64,000 bases of DNA. Origin: Polymyxa betae (lineage: Eukaryota; Endomyxa; Phytomyxea; Plasmodiophorida; Plasmodiophoridae). Where the stretch lies: contig RBZT01000146.1 in assembly GCA_003693705.1 (NCBI GenBank), positions 1 through 64,000 of the forward strand, in the 5' to 3' direction. Both the position numbers and the translations under genes were made by a program. Shown piece after piece: positions 11,121 to 21,699 of this stretch; the first letter of the stretch is position 1, and each line of letters starts with the position of its first letter. Under the pieces are notes generated by a model that was given only the letters and a program-made list of their open reading frames with translations, had not been told where the DNA came from and ran no database searches.

Positions 11121-13425
11121 ATGGGGTCTGAGATTATTATTGATATACGACATCTATCCAGTCCTTGTTGTCTTCTATCAGCATTCCTAACACATACTAT
11201 CAAGAACGATCTTAACCCAGATCTTTATCAACTTGTTTGGCAGCGTAATCATGCTGTTGTCCCTCTCCATTGCCAAACTCAGATCCTCGATGACCGGGCC
11301 ATTCTTCGACCTAAACGTAATAAATTGTCAAGCATCCAGTATTAACATTATTCAGTGGCTAATAGCTGTAACTTCAATTCGATTACGTCAGTGCCGGTTT
11401 GCTTTGCAATGTCAGGGGAAGAAAATCGAAACCGTTTACAGCACAAGGCAAACGTTCTGGTAAAATAATACGAACCATCAACACCTGTTTCTATGAATTA
11501 ATGTGAATATTAGGGATATTCTTTTATCCAATGATATTGCCTATCAGATAATCGAGGGTGATGTTCAGATTGCTGATGTTAGAATTGATGGTGGAACACA
11601 TATTTCTGATCCCTATCTTCTAATGCATACCACTCTGGTCTAAATATTGCTCATCAATGAACAATATATCTATTAATCGTTTGTTTTCAGGAAGCGATTG
11701 GATTGGGCATGATATCAAGCATTAAGCTTCATGTCAACTTCGTGCCGTCCACCTTATCTGTGGGAATTTGCTGCAACTGGTTATGTTCTGGCTTTAGCTT
11801 CGTTTAGGAGCAATATCTACAAGATACGTACAGAAAGGCAGCAGAATGGCGATTCAAATTGAAACCATTGGAAGTTCCCACTAACTTACGCCCCGCTGTG
11901 CTTGAAGACTCTGACAGCGAAGATGATCTTGATCCATCTGGTAGCTCAGATTTACTAATTATTTCGTCTATTCATGGCATACTCAATGTTGCTTCTTGGT
12001 TGCAGATTTCATCAATTTCAGAAATTTTGTGGATTTAAAATCTGGGAAAATCGACCGGTTGTTATGGTAATCGACTTTCTCAAGACTACATGGTTGCTGA
12101 AATTTCCGTGTAGTGAGCTTCGCAAGGAATTGCTTCTCGCGAAATTCCGCGACGTTTTAAAGACTCTGACGTTTGTCGTTCGTAATATTGTCAAGGACCC
12201 GAGTGAGATTAAATTTCGTGTGCTTAAGACAACAAATCCAACTCTAACCGAAAACGTGAAATTTATGCTGGTTTCATGTATATGGTTGTGGTTACATAGT
12301 TTTACAGTTGTTTCAATACGAGGAAGTTGTCGAAATACTTTCCACATTGGGATTCATTCACAGAGATGAATGTTATGAAATGGGAGAACAAATAGAGACT
12401 CCACTTCTAGAACGTACGCTGCTTTTGTTGCAAAGGTATTGTTTTGGGTTCGTCGTATGTCTTCACACGGAACTCATGTTTGTTTGTAGGCAGTATAATC
12501 GCTCCCAAAAGACGATCTCGTCCTTGCAGAGAATGGTATCAATTTTGTTTTCATTTATATCGTTGCCTAAGCGATACAGGTTGAAGCCGTTGCCAAACGA
12601 GAAGCGAATGATGAATCCCAGCAATTATCTGGCCCTGTTGAAAGGAATCTGACGATTTTCGATGAATCTCTTGGGGTCCCTCAAAATCGTAGGCCATCCC
12701 GGGATTCTGCAATTTTTAAGTCCCTAATTCGACGTTGCAGCACAATTAGTGGATGGTGGTTCTGATGATTATGTCGATGGTGATCTGGAAATACTGTCAG
12801 CGGCAGCTCGAGATCTTCATCGCCGAGTTAAATATGCAGAAGTGCTCGTCCCGCAATCATTTGTGAAGCAGCAGCTGCAGGCTACAAGTACCTATCTTAA
12901 ACCTACAGTACTGCTACATATTTCCTGCATGTTTAATTTAATTTATGTTGCGATTTTAGCATGCAAAGATTCGTGTTCGGATTCAACGGCACATTATAGT
13001 GCAAGCAAACTTTTCAGCTCAAGAGAAGCTGCGTGATGTTTCAGATGTTGTTCGTAGCGTGCTAAAAGACCCTCAACGACGATTCCACTTTGTTCTCCCT
13101 CCTGCTACTGTTTTTAATGATGTAAAAGATATCAGAGCCGTTGTGTTGTCTGTATAATGCGTTTTAGGGTGCATTAGATCAAACTCTGTTGGATTTGAAG
13201 ATGGCACCAAGTGCATTGATGTATGCTGAGTTTAGTGAAAGTATTCCACTAAATGAGCTCATGACTGACGAGGCACTAAGCAGCGCCAAAAAGCTAGAGT
13301 TCCAGGAATGCTCTCAGTCTGTATCAGAAAATGCAAGCAACAACATGATTACGGAGGTTCGACAGATGCCGGCCCGATCATCGAGAAGCGGTGGTGGAAG
13401 AGTACCTGCCTGGTTTAAACAATAA
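11121..13425 (+). CDS. ASPSCR1: TUG/ASPSCR1-like UBX protein with two ubiquitin-like domains and a PUB domain
   Basis: Thirteen exons (11121-11316, 11366-11459, 11514-11637, 11691-11759, 11808-11940, 12006-12066, 12114-12255, 12308-12435, 12490-12535, 12580-12688, 12741-12907, 12960-13121, 13168-13425) give 562 aa in frame. The N-terminus matches the first TUG ubiquitin-like fold (LNPDLYQLVWQRN), and the second follows (RFALQCQGKKIETV, TLEAIGLGMISSIKLHV). Residues from about 225 carry a PUB-like helical domain (RDVLKTLTFVVRNI, KFRVLKTTNPTL, LSTLGF). A UBX domain (KIRVRIQRHIIVQANFSAQE, LKMAPSALMY) and the TUG-type terminus GRVPAWFKQ end it. TUG proteins bind p97/Cdc48 and tether vesicles. Metazoan TUG lacks a PUB domain as far as I know. 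The first exon could extend further upstream. AATAAA overlaps the stop. Confidence 0.82.
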
Positions 13426-13629
13426 AACACTTTGATGAATGGGATGAAGGTGCTACTGGTTGCTGCCATTGTCCATGTTGATAATTAATTACACGGAGAG
13501 GTAACGCGCTTAGGAATAGGTTGCGCCAAATATGTTACCTGAAGGTCTAATGGAGGGGTAGACTTGGGCCCATCCTTTCTATTTATTATCCATTTCATAT
13601 ATCTCATCTGCTAAGCTACTTTACATCAC

Positions 13630-14411
13630 ATGACTGATAGTCAGCATTTTGAATATCGCATTGTCAGCAATATGTCAACGAATAGCGTGTATTGAATGGC
13701 TGAGTGAAGTATTTAGGTGGTGCTGGGAGGCGGTGGTGTTGGTAAATCAGCACTCACTATCCGCCTGGTTACTGATAATTTTTTGGATGAATATGATCCC
13801 ACTATTGGTAATTTTATTCTAATTCTTATTTTGTTCAAGAAATGAATATGATATGTTAGAGGACAGTTATCGGAAACAGGTTATGGTTGACGATGAAACT
13901 GCTCTATTAGACATTCTGGATACAGCGGGACAGGAGGAATTTGCATCGATGCAAGATCAATGGATCAGAGATGGAAAAGGCTTCCTCCTAGTTTACAACA
14001 TTACTGAAAGGTATCCGATTAAAAGTCTTCAATGCAATGTTCAAACAATTTCTAGAAACACATTTGCAGAAATTCCTTCTCTATATGACAAAATCCTTCG
14101 AGCGAAGGATCAAGAAAGAGTGCCTATCGTTCTCATAGGCAATAAATCAGATCTAGTTGATGACAGACAAGTAGCAACATCCGAGGGCGAAGAATTAGGT
14201 CAATTGTATTATCTGGATTTAGTTTTTGCTGAGTGCTGATTATCTGTAAATTGCAGCCGGTCAATGGAAATGCCCATTCTTTGAGACAAGTGCTAAAATG
14301 AAAATCAATAACGAGGAATGTTTCTTTCAAGTTGTGCGAGAAATTCGTAAAATGGAGAAGAAACCACAGGCTGGATCCGGCCATCGGAAGAAAGTCTGCA
14401 CCATTCTATAG
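13630..14411 (+). CDS. Ras-subfamily small GTPase
   Basis: Exons 13630-13662, 13717-13807, 13860-14010, 14056-14198 and 14257-14411 give 190 aa. All G boxes are present: GGGGVGKS (P-loop), YDPTIEDSY (effector loop), DTAGQEE (glutamine-61 equivalent retained), NKSD and ETSAK. The C-terminus is basic and ends CTIL, a CAAX box whose final Leu predicts geranylgeranylation. Sequence is intermediate between Ras and Rap, and the Gln after DTAG favours Ras. It acts as a GTP-switched membrane signal transducer. The third intron (14011-14055) is 45 bp and free of stops in frame, so retention would not truncate the protein. Confidence 0.93.
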
Positions 14412-14569
14412 ATCTTTATCGAATCGAATGAACCCATCTATGAACAGATACATCGTAATAATAATCTCCATGTATTCCCTTATTTCCTTCCCATGGGTTT
14501 CTGTAGCATATTGAAAAGACAGAATGTGGTCTTGCTTGTATCACAGCACAAATCAGGAACGTTCGTAGT

Positions 14570-14860
14570 TTAGTGACCCTTTTTAGATTTTTCTGGAAGT
14601 ATCAATGGATGCCATTGCATGAGCCAGGTCATCACCCACATAAGCCACATACAGAATGTTGCCGTCGTGATTAACGTGATTGATAAACTGTAATCAGAAG
14701 AATGTCAGAGTCGAGTGAGGAGTTAATGAAACCCAGGATTAGTCGACCTTAACTGATTATGTTTGCCTTTAAAGCGGAGAGCAGCACTGATTAGACATGT
14801 GATGAAGCCCAGAAGGATGAACGTCCCGGTTCCGGCCAGAACAGGTCCAGGTATTGACAT
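14570..14860 (-). CDS. ATP6V0E: V-type ATPase V0 subunit e
   Basis: Two exons, 14860-14733 and 14687-14570, joined across a 45-bp intron, encode 81 aa, the size expected for this very small subunit. There are two transmembrane helices. The first runs from TGTFILLGFITCLISAA to a basic loop (FKGKHNQ). The second (ITLITTATFCMWLMWVM) is followed by the family ending pattern HPLILPE, comparable to NPLFGP in animals. The protein is part of the membrane sector of the proton pump. It is convergent with the Ras gene, only 158 bp away. Identification rests on length, two-helix layout and the terminal motif. Confidence 0.75.
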
Positions 14861-15002
14861 TGCTGATCAAAGACCTGAATGACGACCTTAGTAATGACAC
14901 CACCTTATAGTTCAGGATATCAAAAGGTTGCCACAAGATGGTAACATTACATTGGGGCGCACTCTCCTTTAACATCAATTGCAACTGTTTGAAATTTGAA
15001 AG

Positions 15003-15511
15003 GGATTCATTACGACTCGTTATCTCAAGGTAACATTCAAGAACGTTTTGAGCACTGGCTGAGGCCTTTGATTGCTCGATGGATTGGATTTGATTCGACT
15101 AGTTCGTTGTCATTGTTTGGTAGATGCTTCTAAAGCAGGTATGAGACCAGAAGACTGATAAACAGTGCATCGAGTTCTAGATATGCAGGATCCATTCAAC
15201 TTTATAATTTGTGCCAGAGGCACTATTCGCACTGATACTTTACTTCGTTCCCACAACGAAGTTGTAATTTAGGTTGCAATCCAACAACTCCCGCAACATG
15301 AGAGTTATCTGATTGCATCTATCATAGAATTTGGTCGCGTCAATCCAGAGAATGTTCCATACTTGCTGTCTAGACATTTGGTACTGAATCTAGCCAGATG
15401 TCGTGTCGCTAGCGGTTAAGATCATGAAATGGATATCTAACAACAGGGGCGCTATTGGCTGAGGCTTACAGATTGAAGCCTGATGGTGTTTTCTACTTGC
15501 TGAGAAATTAA
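15003..15511 (+). CDS. Unrecognised small multi-exon gene
   Basis: Coding-like segments 15003-15119, 15181-15260, 15273-15399 and 15447-15511 join in phase to read ERFEHWLRPLIARWIGF, DPFNFIICARGTIRTDTL, HESYLIASIIEFGRVNPENV and WALLAEAYRLKPDGVFYLL before TAA. The 61- and 47-bp introns have normal GT-AG borders. The second and third segments are separated by only 12 bases (GTTGTAATTTAG), in frame but with a TAG. That is either a real stop or an exceptionally short GT-AG interval. The 5' end is not resolved and overlaps the V-ATPase e promoter. I recognise no family. Confidence 0.4.
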
Positions 15512-15595
15512 AAGAATAGAACTTGGTATAGAATGGTTTGCAGATATCTGATGCAGCAATCTCACTGTAAAATAGGGTCCCTGTTTCTTTATAAA

Positions 15596-15960
15596 CTATT
15601 CACAAATATAATCTGCAGTCTGATTCTGTAATCGGTATATCAGAGCAGAGAGCGATATTACACCAAATCCAATGTCCATGCTGAATGGGGCAGTTGATCG
15701 ATACCGTTTATCGTTAGGTTTAGATCTGCCCGTGTTGATCACGCCCCGGTTCTGATGATAAACTCGGACGATTTTGGTCGATGACTTGTGGTTCAACACG
15801 AGCGTATTGCTGATCATAATCGTGACAAGTATGACTAGAATACTTTATAGGTCGCGATTGAACATACAAAGACAGCTGGTAGCGTTTGGAACAATCAAGT
15901 ATCGATGGAACTGGCTTCAATTCATGGCAATCGTGTCGAAAGATGAAAGCAGTTAAGCTT
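15596..15960 (-). other. Unresolved minus-strand coding-like segment
   Basis: Two overlapping frames look partly coding. One ends MDIGFGVISLSALIYRL...ADYICE at 15596. The other reads YARVEPQVIDQNRPSLSSE between 15720 and 15920. They could be exons of one small gene, but I could not find a satisfying splice. No family is recognised. 15961-16257 shows no gene. Confidence 0.2.
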
Positions 15961-16257
15961 GACCAAAACGAAGTACAACAAGTTGATTGGCAGCATTGAG
16001 ATTTGGATACGGGATGGCCTTGTTTGAGACTCAGAGACGATTTCGGAATGTGACGTTATGATCGGATGGGTTGTCTCATTAATTCATGGAAATATGATCG
16101 CTCTATTAGAAAAAAGTGAACACTGAGATGAGCAGTAACAAATCAATCAGCTGCAGATGATTGCTGTCCTGGAAACCATGGCGTTTTGCCACTATATTTT
16201 GGTAATGGTCTGACAAAATGTAATAAGGTAATTGATGACAGACAGAACTGATATCAA

Positions 16258-17875
16258 TTACCTAACGAAAGGTATAGGAACAGGGCATTTTCTTAAAGAT
16301 TCTTCCCAAACTTGATCAGGATCCGGCTCGACAGTTTTCCCATCTAAACGATGTCCCACATTAAGGGCAACTTGACGAACTGGGACCAGGACGCCAATCT
16401 CGAAATTATTGATGGTTAGATGAGAAGCTGATTGAGCGATCCCGCCCCAAGCAGCTCTGGTAAAGTTGTGTGAACCAAAGTATATCCAGCCAATGGGTTC
16501 TCCTACTGATACTGATCTATTTACAGGTAAACGACCAATAATCACCTATACAAAAAACATTTAAATTCAGATTAAAAGAAATAAATCTCACGAGCACCTT
16601 TGAATGCATTAAGGTTCCTGATCTAATACTAATGCAATCTCTGATAATCTCTTTGGGAAATGTTGATGCATTCCAATGTGATGGATTAAATCTGATAGAA
16701 CCTCCACCACCAAGCTGTCCTGCTAATGATCCCAATACTGTCTCACGAGTCGGGAATGCAACCTGAATTGGTGGAAGCTCTTGTTTGCGTACAAAGGGGA
16801 TCTCAGGAGCACAAGCATGAAAATAGAAGTCGCTTAGCCACGATCGATTTAATGCTCCTAATGATGAACATTGACATTCTAATTGTAGTGCTTTTAAGCG
16901 ATATTCCGATTCTGTCAGATTCAGATTCATGTGTGTGATTGCTTTCTTGAGTGAATATATTCCATATCTATCTCTATGCTGTCCTGGAATTGAAGCTACA
17001 ATACGAACCTGAATTGCGATATCAGAGGGATGGCATCAATTTGACATTAAAATCTACTAACAGTAGCAGCAGAGAAATTATACAAGTCTAATAAGTGAAT
17101 TAGTTGTTCGGGGACGGTTAGCTTATTGAGATAATCTTTGAGATCATCTCTAAAGGATGCGGCAGCCTCTGATAAAGATACTGAACCTAATTTCGGTAAT
17201 ACTGGGAAATCTTGTACAAATACCAAGTTCTGTAAATAGCAATGAGAAAGGATCAGAGCGGAACACAACATGAACCTGCCTCCATCATCTCATAATCGAC
17301 TTGAATTAGATTACCGGATGAGATCACCACACGAATATATTTGTCATTGGGAGAACGCTCATGAAATATAATCATAAGCTTGGGGTGAATACATCCAAAT
17401 CCAGTTACAATAGGTGGATGAATGTATTTACAATTTGGGTATTCAGATTGAAATATTCCTCTCTATAATGAATTAAATCAGTTATTCAATCCAATGCTGT
17501 GTGTTATATTTGTACCTTCTCCTGATCTTGTTTAGTCCAATGCTTTACCAGCCATACCTTAGCTTGTTTATTATCAATCTGGTCAAGAACCCAGCCAACA
17601 TCGACTACGAATGAAGATAGGATAACAGTCTTGATGGTATTTGATGAAGCGAATAGATTATTAATTGATATGATGGGAGATGATATCTGAATAGGACTGG
17701 CCATAGTTGGTGTTATACCAATATGACCATTGGCATAGGTTAATGATGAATCTGTCACTTTCCTTGACATCTTATTGCTTGCAGGGCTATCCGTTAAGTC
17801 GATGACGTCATCTCGCTGGCGTTTACCAGCCAGGCGGGCTAGTCGTGCCGCTTCCATCTCAGCTCGGGACTCCAT
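16258..17875 (-). CDS. TDP1: Tyrosyl-DNA phosphodiesterase 1
   Basis: Exons 17875-17516, 17462-17280, 17229-17062, 17008-16592 and 16545-16258 give 471 aa. TDP1 hydrolyses 3'-phosphotyrosyl bonds left by stalled topoisomerase I. Both HKD half-sites are intact: HPKLMIIFHE with SSGNL, and MHSKVL with GSHNFTRAAWG, matching the two His, two Lys and two Asn of the active site. The N-terminus has a charged helix and VIDLTDS, a consensus SUMO-interacting motif. The second intron needs a GC donor (GAG|GCAGGT at 17280/17279) to keep frame and give DYEMMENLVFVQDFP. The first in-frame ATG is 17875. It shares a 265-bp divergent promoter region with the coiled-coil gene. Confidence 0.92.
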
Positions 17876-18140
17876 CACAATACAAAATGGCGCACAATCA
17901 ATTCAATTATTGTATTAACTAGTAGTAGATAAACAACTGACACAATGAGTTCGTCACGTCTTAGTTTCCAGTGTTGAGCTGTCTCAATCAGAGAGAGTTT
18001 CTTTCAGTAATGGCAACTATCTGAAGAGAGATAAATGTTGTACGATATCACGATAATGATGGGAATACCTTGGGGGGACTAAGAGGTTACCAATCGATCT
18101 TAATAGTACGAACTTAAGGTGAATCTGTTCAAGCTGCAAC

Positions 18141-19028
18141 ATGAATAGCAATGCTCGGATGAAATGGAATCCACCAACACCCAGTGTTCAATCATTGGCA
18201 TCCCTCACGAACTCGGCATCCAAGATCATGTCGCTTCCCAGCAGCGACATTCTTCTATTGAAAAATAATCGTATGCAGGCTGAGATATCGGTTCAACTTA
18301 TGGCCAACAGAATAGCATTATTGAAGGTCCTCGATTTAGAAACTGATTATGAAGAAACTCTGAAACAGTGATAGGCGGAGGAGGAGAGGGCCAAACGACG
18401 TATAAGAGCAATGAATATAACAGTTGAGGTATGTGAATGATACAGCTTAAAGACATTGTTTATAGAGAACGATTTAGAAAGTCCAAATCTGTCAGAAAGA
18501 GGAACTGGAATTAAGAAAACAGCTGCAAACAGCGAGGCAGCAAGTGCAGAAAAATATTGAAGAAACCGCCAATCGAGTTAAACAGCAATCGATAGAAGCA
18601 AAACAGAAATTGAAATTGAGGCTCGAGAACGAACTTCGGAAGAAACAGATGCAGGTGAGAGAGGATCGCGAAAAATCGTTGCTATTAAAATCAGCTCGAG
18701 AACAAATTGAGACTTTCCCTGGAGAAACTGTCGAAGGAATTCGACAGATGAAACAACAGCTGAGAAAAAGGAAAGAAGAATCTGAGGTTAACCTGGTTCT
18801 GAAATCACGAAATGCATTGCTGAGAATATTCTGATATAGGAGCGTTTGAGACAGAAACTCGAGGAGAAGCGCGAGCAGCGACTCAGGTCTGAATTAAACA
18901 AGCGAAATCAGGCCGAGAAAAGATTAGTCAAAATGGCTGAATTAGAACAGCGAATGTTGGAGAATCTGATGAATACCAGAAGCATGCAAAAGAAGGTTTA
19001 TTCTCAATATGAAAGACTGTTTAGATAA
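18141..19028 (+). CDS. Coiled-coil protein, family unknown
   Basis: Exons 18141-18326, 18375-18428, 18478-18786 and 18840-19028 give 245 aa (introns 48, 49 and 53 bp). After a low-complexity N-terminus (about 50 aa, Ser/Pro-rich) almost the whole protein is charged helix with heptad character (ERAKRRIRAMNITVE, KQKLKLRLENELRKKQ, EERLRQKLEEKREQRL). No globular domain is recognised. Structural, cytoskeletal or kinetochore roles are all possible and none is shown. The first intron contains TGATAG in frame, which is why unspliced reading stops early. The acceptor of intron 2 could alternatively be 16 bases upstream but would bring a stop. Confidence 0.7.
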
Positions 19029-19099
19029 TAAAGTTATACTTGCGGTAAGAACGCTTTGTTCAAACAGCAATACAGAAACTATAACAACAATGTCTTCGT

Positions 19100-19666
19100 T
19101 TATAAACCCAGTATTCTCTTTATACCAGCACGAGCAAATGGTATAAACGAGAGCGAATACCAAAGGGCAGCACAGAACTGACCCAGAGTGCAAAGGACGA
19201 CAAGAAGGATAATAGGGGGATTCTTAAAAGCAGCAAATAACGTCATTATCATAAAGAAAACATAGATAGCTGCCGCAACCCTATTCAAACAATGACAAGT
19301 TGCAATGGAATGAAAGCAGATTTAAATCACCATCTATTTGAACTGGTCATTGATTTGAATTGGCGGACAGGTCCTAGTAGGAAGAATGTGCCCCCCAATG
19401 ATGACACATTCCCTAATGTGTACAAAACAGCGAATCTCTTGGGAGAGAGAGCCGATAACGAGACGAAGCTCAGAAAACTAATCAACCAGCCGAATCCGAA
19501 GCAGACTGCAAATCCAATGATCCTCTATAGACTGTTCAAGGTGCAGATGCAGCAATTGACGTGGCCAGCAAACCTGTTGGTAGGTGAGTGTGCAGCAGCT
19601 GAGATCTGGAAGCTGCTGTTCGGTGTTGGACGTAGACCGGGATAGAGCCGATCGCAATGATTGCAT
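19100..19666 (-). CDS. SFT2: SFT2-family vesicle transport membrane protein
   Basis: Exons 19666-19574, 19524-19331 and 19280-19100 give 155 aa, the usual family size. There are four hydrophobic segments. Family features include TLTYQQRIIGFAVCFGFGW, KRFAVLYTLGN, LGPVRQFKSM and, near the end, FCAALWYSLSFIPFAR. SFT2/Got1-type proteins act in Golgi vesicle docking and fusion. The short N-terminus is polar. It converges with the coiled-coil gene, whose stop lies 71 bp away. I am confident of the family; the Golgi role is taken from the family. Confidence 0.9.
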
Positions 19667-20193
19667 TGGGGAATGTGAAGATATTTGTAATATGGGGAAA
19701 TAGTTGATGTGAAATATATTGAAGATCAAGGTCAATTGACCCGTTCTATTGACCTTTATATACAGATATAATGTTACATATTGATAGATAGGTAATTCAT
19801 TTTCAGTATGGGAATGAGTTAGAGTAAGAGTAAGAACTATAACGAGTATGTAAGACCCAAATACATCGTTCTAATGGGAATTTGGCAAAATACATTCGTT
19901 GCATGTACGTATAAATATTGTAAGAGCACGCTTTGACAAATTCCAGATCGTTTGGATGCAAAAAAACACAAAAATGATAGTCCGCAATGATTATTTTCTA
20001 TTGAGCTTGAAAAAGCGCCATTCGTTGGTAGTATGAGACAGCAATTCTTCTAGAGTTTGACGGTCATGCATGGCTCCTTGCACAGGTATTGTGCGGCATA
20101 CCATCCTGTTGCTAGGACAAGAAAGTCTGCAACATCGCCGTCATCATCATCGATGCCGCAAGCTTCAAAATTTCCAGAGAAGACAGCAGAGCC

Positions 20194-20511
20194 TTATTTA
20201 AAGTATCCGCCCAAATACTTAGAGCTGGAAATCGTATTTTGCAGAAAATCTTGCAAAAGGTCTCCAAACACGTTCCTTTTTAAAGAGAAAAAACAATTTT
20301 GCAAAATCTTTCCCGGAAGTTTGCTAAATTGCATGTATCCAAATTCGTCAGGTTTCTCAATTTGCTTCCGATTTGTGTGTCCCGCAAAATTGGCGTTTTC
20401 GTGACTTTTGCCTTTTGGAAGTCTTCCAAAAAACAATAGCGGAACGGACTTGTGCGTACTCATTGTGGAGATTCTGAACGCCACAATATTTCCTTTACGA
20501 TCAATATGCAT
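20194..20511 (-). other. Orphan open frame of 105 codons in the repeat island
   Basis: An ATG-started frame (20511) reads MSTHKSVPLLFFGRLPKGK and FGYMQFSKLPGKILQNCFF. It has no recognised domain and no partner exons. The plus strand over the same bases is also open, so coding status is uncertain. It may be a mobile-element remnant. 19667-20193 shows no gene. Confidence 0.2.
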
Positions 20512-20750
20512 GGACGTTTTCTTTTGCGGTGGAGATGGTAGAGTGTAGATATACAGTATAGAATTTCAAACGTGCTACTGTATCCTTGAAGCAAGATATG
20601 AATGTAAAATTTTGTTAAATTTTGAATCTAATCAGAGAAAGCCATTTCTAGTTAAAATAGATAGATACAGTGGTCAGCTGAAAGTGAAGATGATGAAAGG
20701 CTGAGATGACTTCTTTCTCGTTTTGAAGCCTTGAATTTTTGGGGATTTCA

Positions 20751-20766
20751 TTAGGGTTTAGGGTTT
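20751..20766 (+). repeat. Two-unit TTTAGGG-type telomere-like motif (telobox-like)
   Basis: TTAGGGTTTAGGGTTT lies inside the repeat island, not at a chromosome end. 20767-21060 contains only short open frames I cannot support. Confidence 0.6.
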
Positions 20767-20999
20767 GATCTTGTTTTTTATTGGTTGGCCCATTTGTCGG
20801 CGGTGAAGATTTGATTTTTTTTTATTTTCCACTTTAAGGTTGTTTGGGAATCGCCGAAAAAATATACGGGCTGCATCACTTTTGAAAAAGAAATCAAGAT
20901 CGGATAACAGGAAATCATTGGTCTTCAAATGCCGTGCCAATAAGGCACATGACCCCATCAAAAAGGAGGAGCAGACGGTTAGCTTCCCCCCAATTTCAG

Positions 21000-21385
21000 G
21001 GACACACTCTGAAAGCAGCGTGGTAGTGCGAGATCTCGGGGAATAGAAGGCACCTTGGAGGATGTAGATGAGCTTGCTCTCCCTGTCATGACCTTGTCCC
21101 GACTTTGATTCACGATACAGAAAATATCTTCTGTGACTGTTTACATTTATATCTTTTCACTTAATACAGCTTTGCCTATATCGGACTGAAGGCCCGGAAC
21201 AGCCTTCAGTCCGATCAACGTGCTAATCTCGTTCGTCTCGTCTCGTCTTCTAGCATCCTATTCGTCTAACCTCCCTTCTACCTTTCTCTTCCAACTCTCT
21301 CCTATCTTCTCTTGATTACTTATCGATCTCTTTATTCCTTATTTAGCGTGTGTTAGTTCATAACACTCCCTACCGACCCCGCCTG
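21000..21385 (-). mobile_element. Probable 3' LTR end of a minus-strand LTR retroelement
   Basis: Read on the minus strand, a purine tract (GGTAGGGAG) is followed at about 21368 by TGTTATGAACTAACACAC, the layout of a polypurine tract and a TG-starting LTR. The following 300 bases contain the hairpin described separately and a TATA-like GATATAAATG. The upstream side (21386-21520) is GC-rich with small inverted repeats such as GTCGGG/CCCGAC. I could not find the other LTR end or a second copy, so the borders are approximate and the call is an inference. Confidence 0.35.
21180..21215. repeat. Perfect hairpin, 14-bp stem with 8-base loop
   Basis: ATCGGACTGAAGGC and GCCTTCAGTCCGAT are exact reverse complements around the loop CCGGAACA. 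It sits within the LTR-like segment and is followed by a long pyrimidine-rich tract (21216-21340). It could shape a transcript end or be a transposon-specific structure. Confidence 0.85.
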
Positions 21386-21699
21386 TAACAGCAGAGCGGG
21401 CTTAGGGAAACCCCGCAATGACGCTGTGGTGACAGTCGGGTTAGCCCGACCGGTCATCGGCATCAGGGCGGAGGTCGGGGTTGGACGGGCCCTACGCCCG
21501 GCCTTCCAACAACACACAGAGCAGAATTTTTTATGTACATAGTTTGCTATGTAACATACCTCAGACTCAATGAATTTTCATACAACGATTGCGCAAGCAA
21601 ATCCCTCAACAGTCAATTCAAAAGAAACTTACTCGGATCACGGAGATCACAGAACAGATATCCCTCAATCTCCTCATAACAGTAATATCACTGCCACAG

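Noticed and set aside
18327-18374. Tandem in-frame TGA-TAG inside the coiled-coil gene
   Set aside because: They lie in a 48-bp GT-AG intron; splicing joins ALLK to AEEERAK.
20751-20766. A true chromosome end
   Set aside because: Only two repeat units with genes on both sides; it is interstitial.
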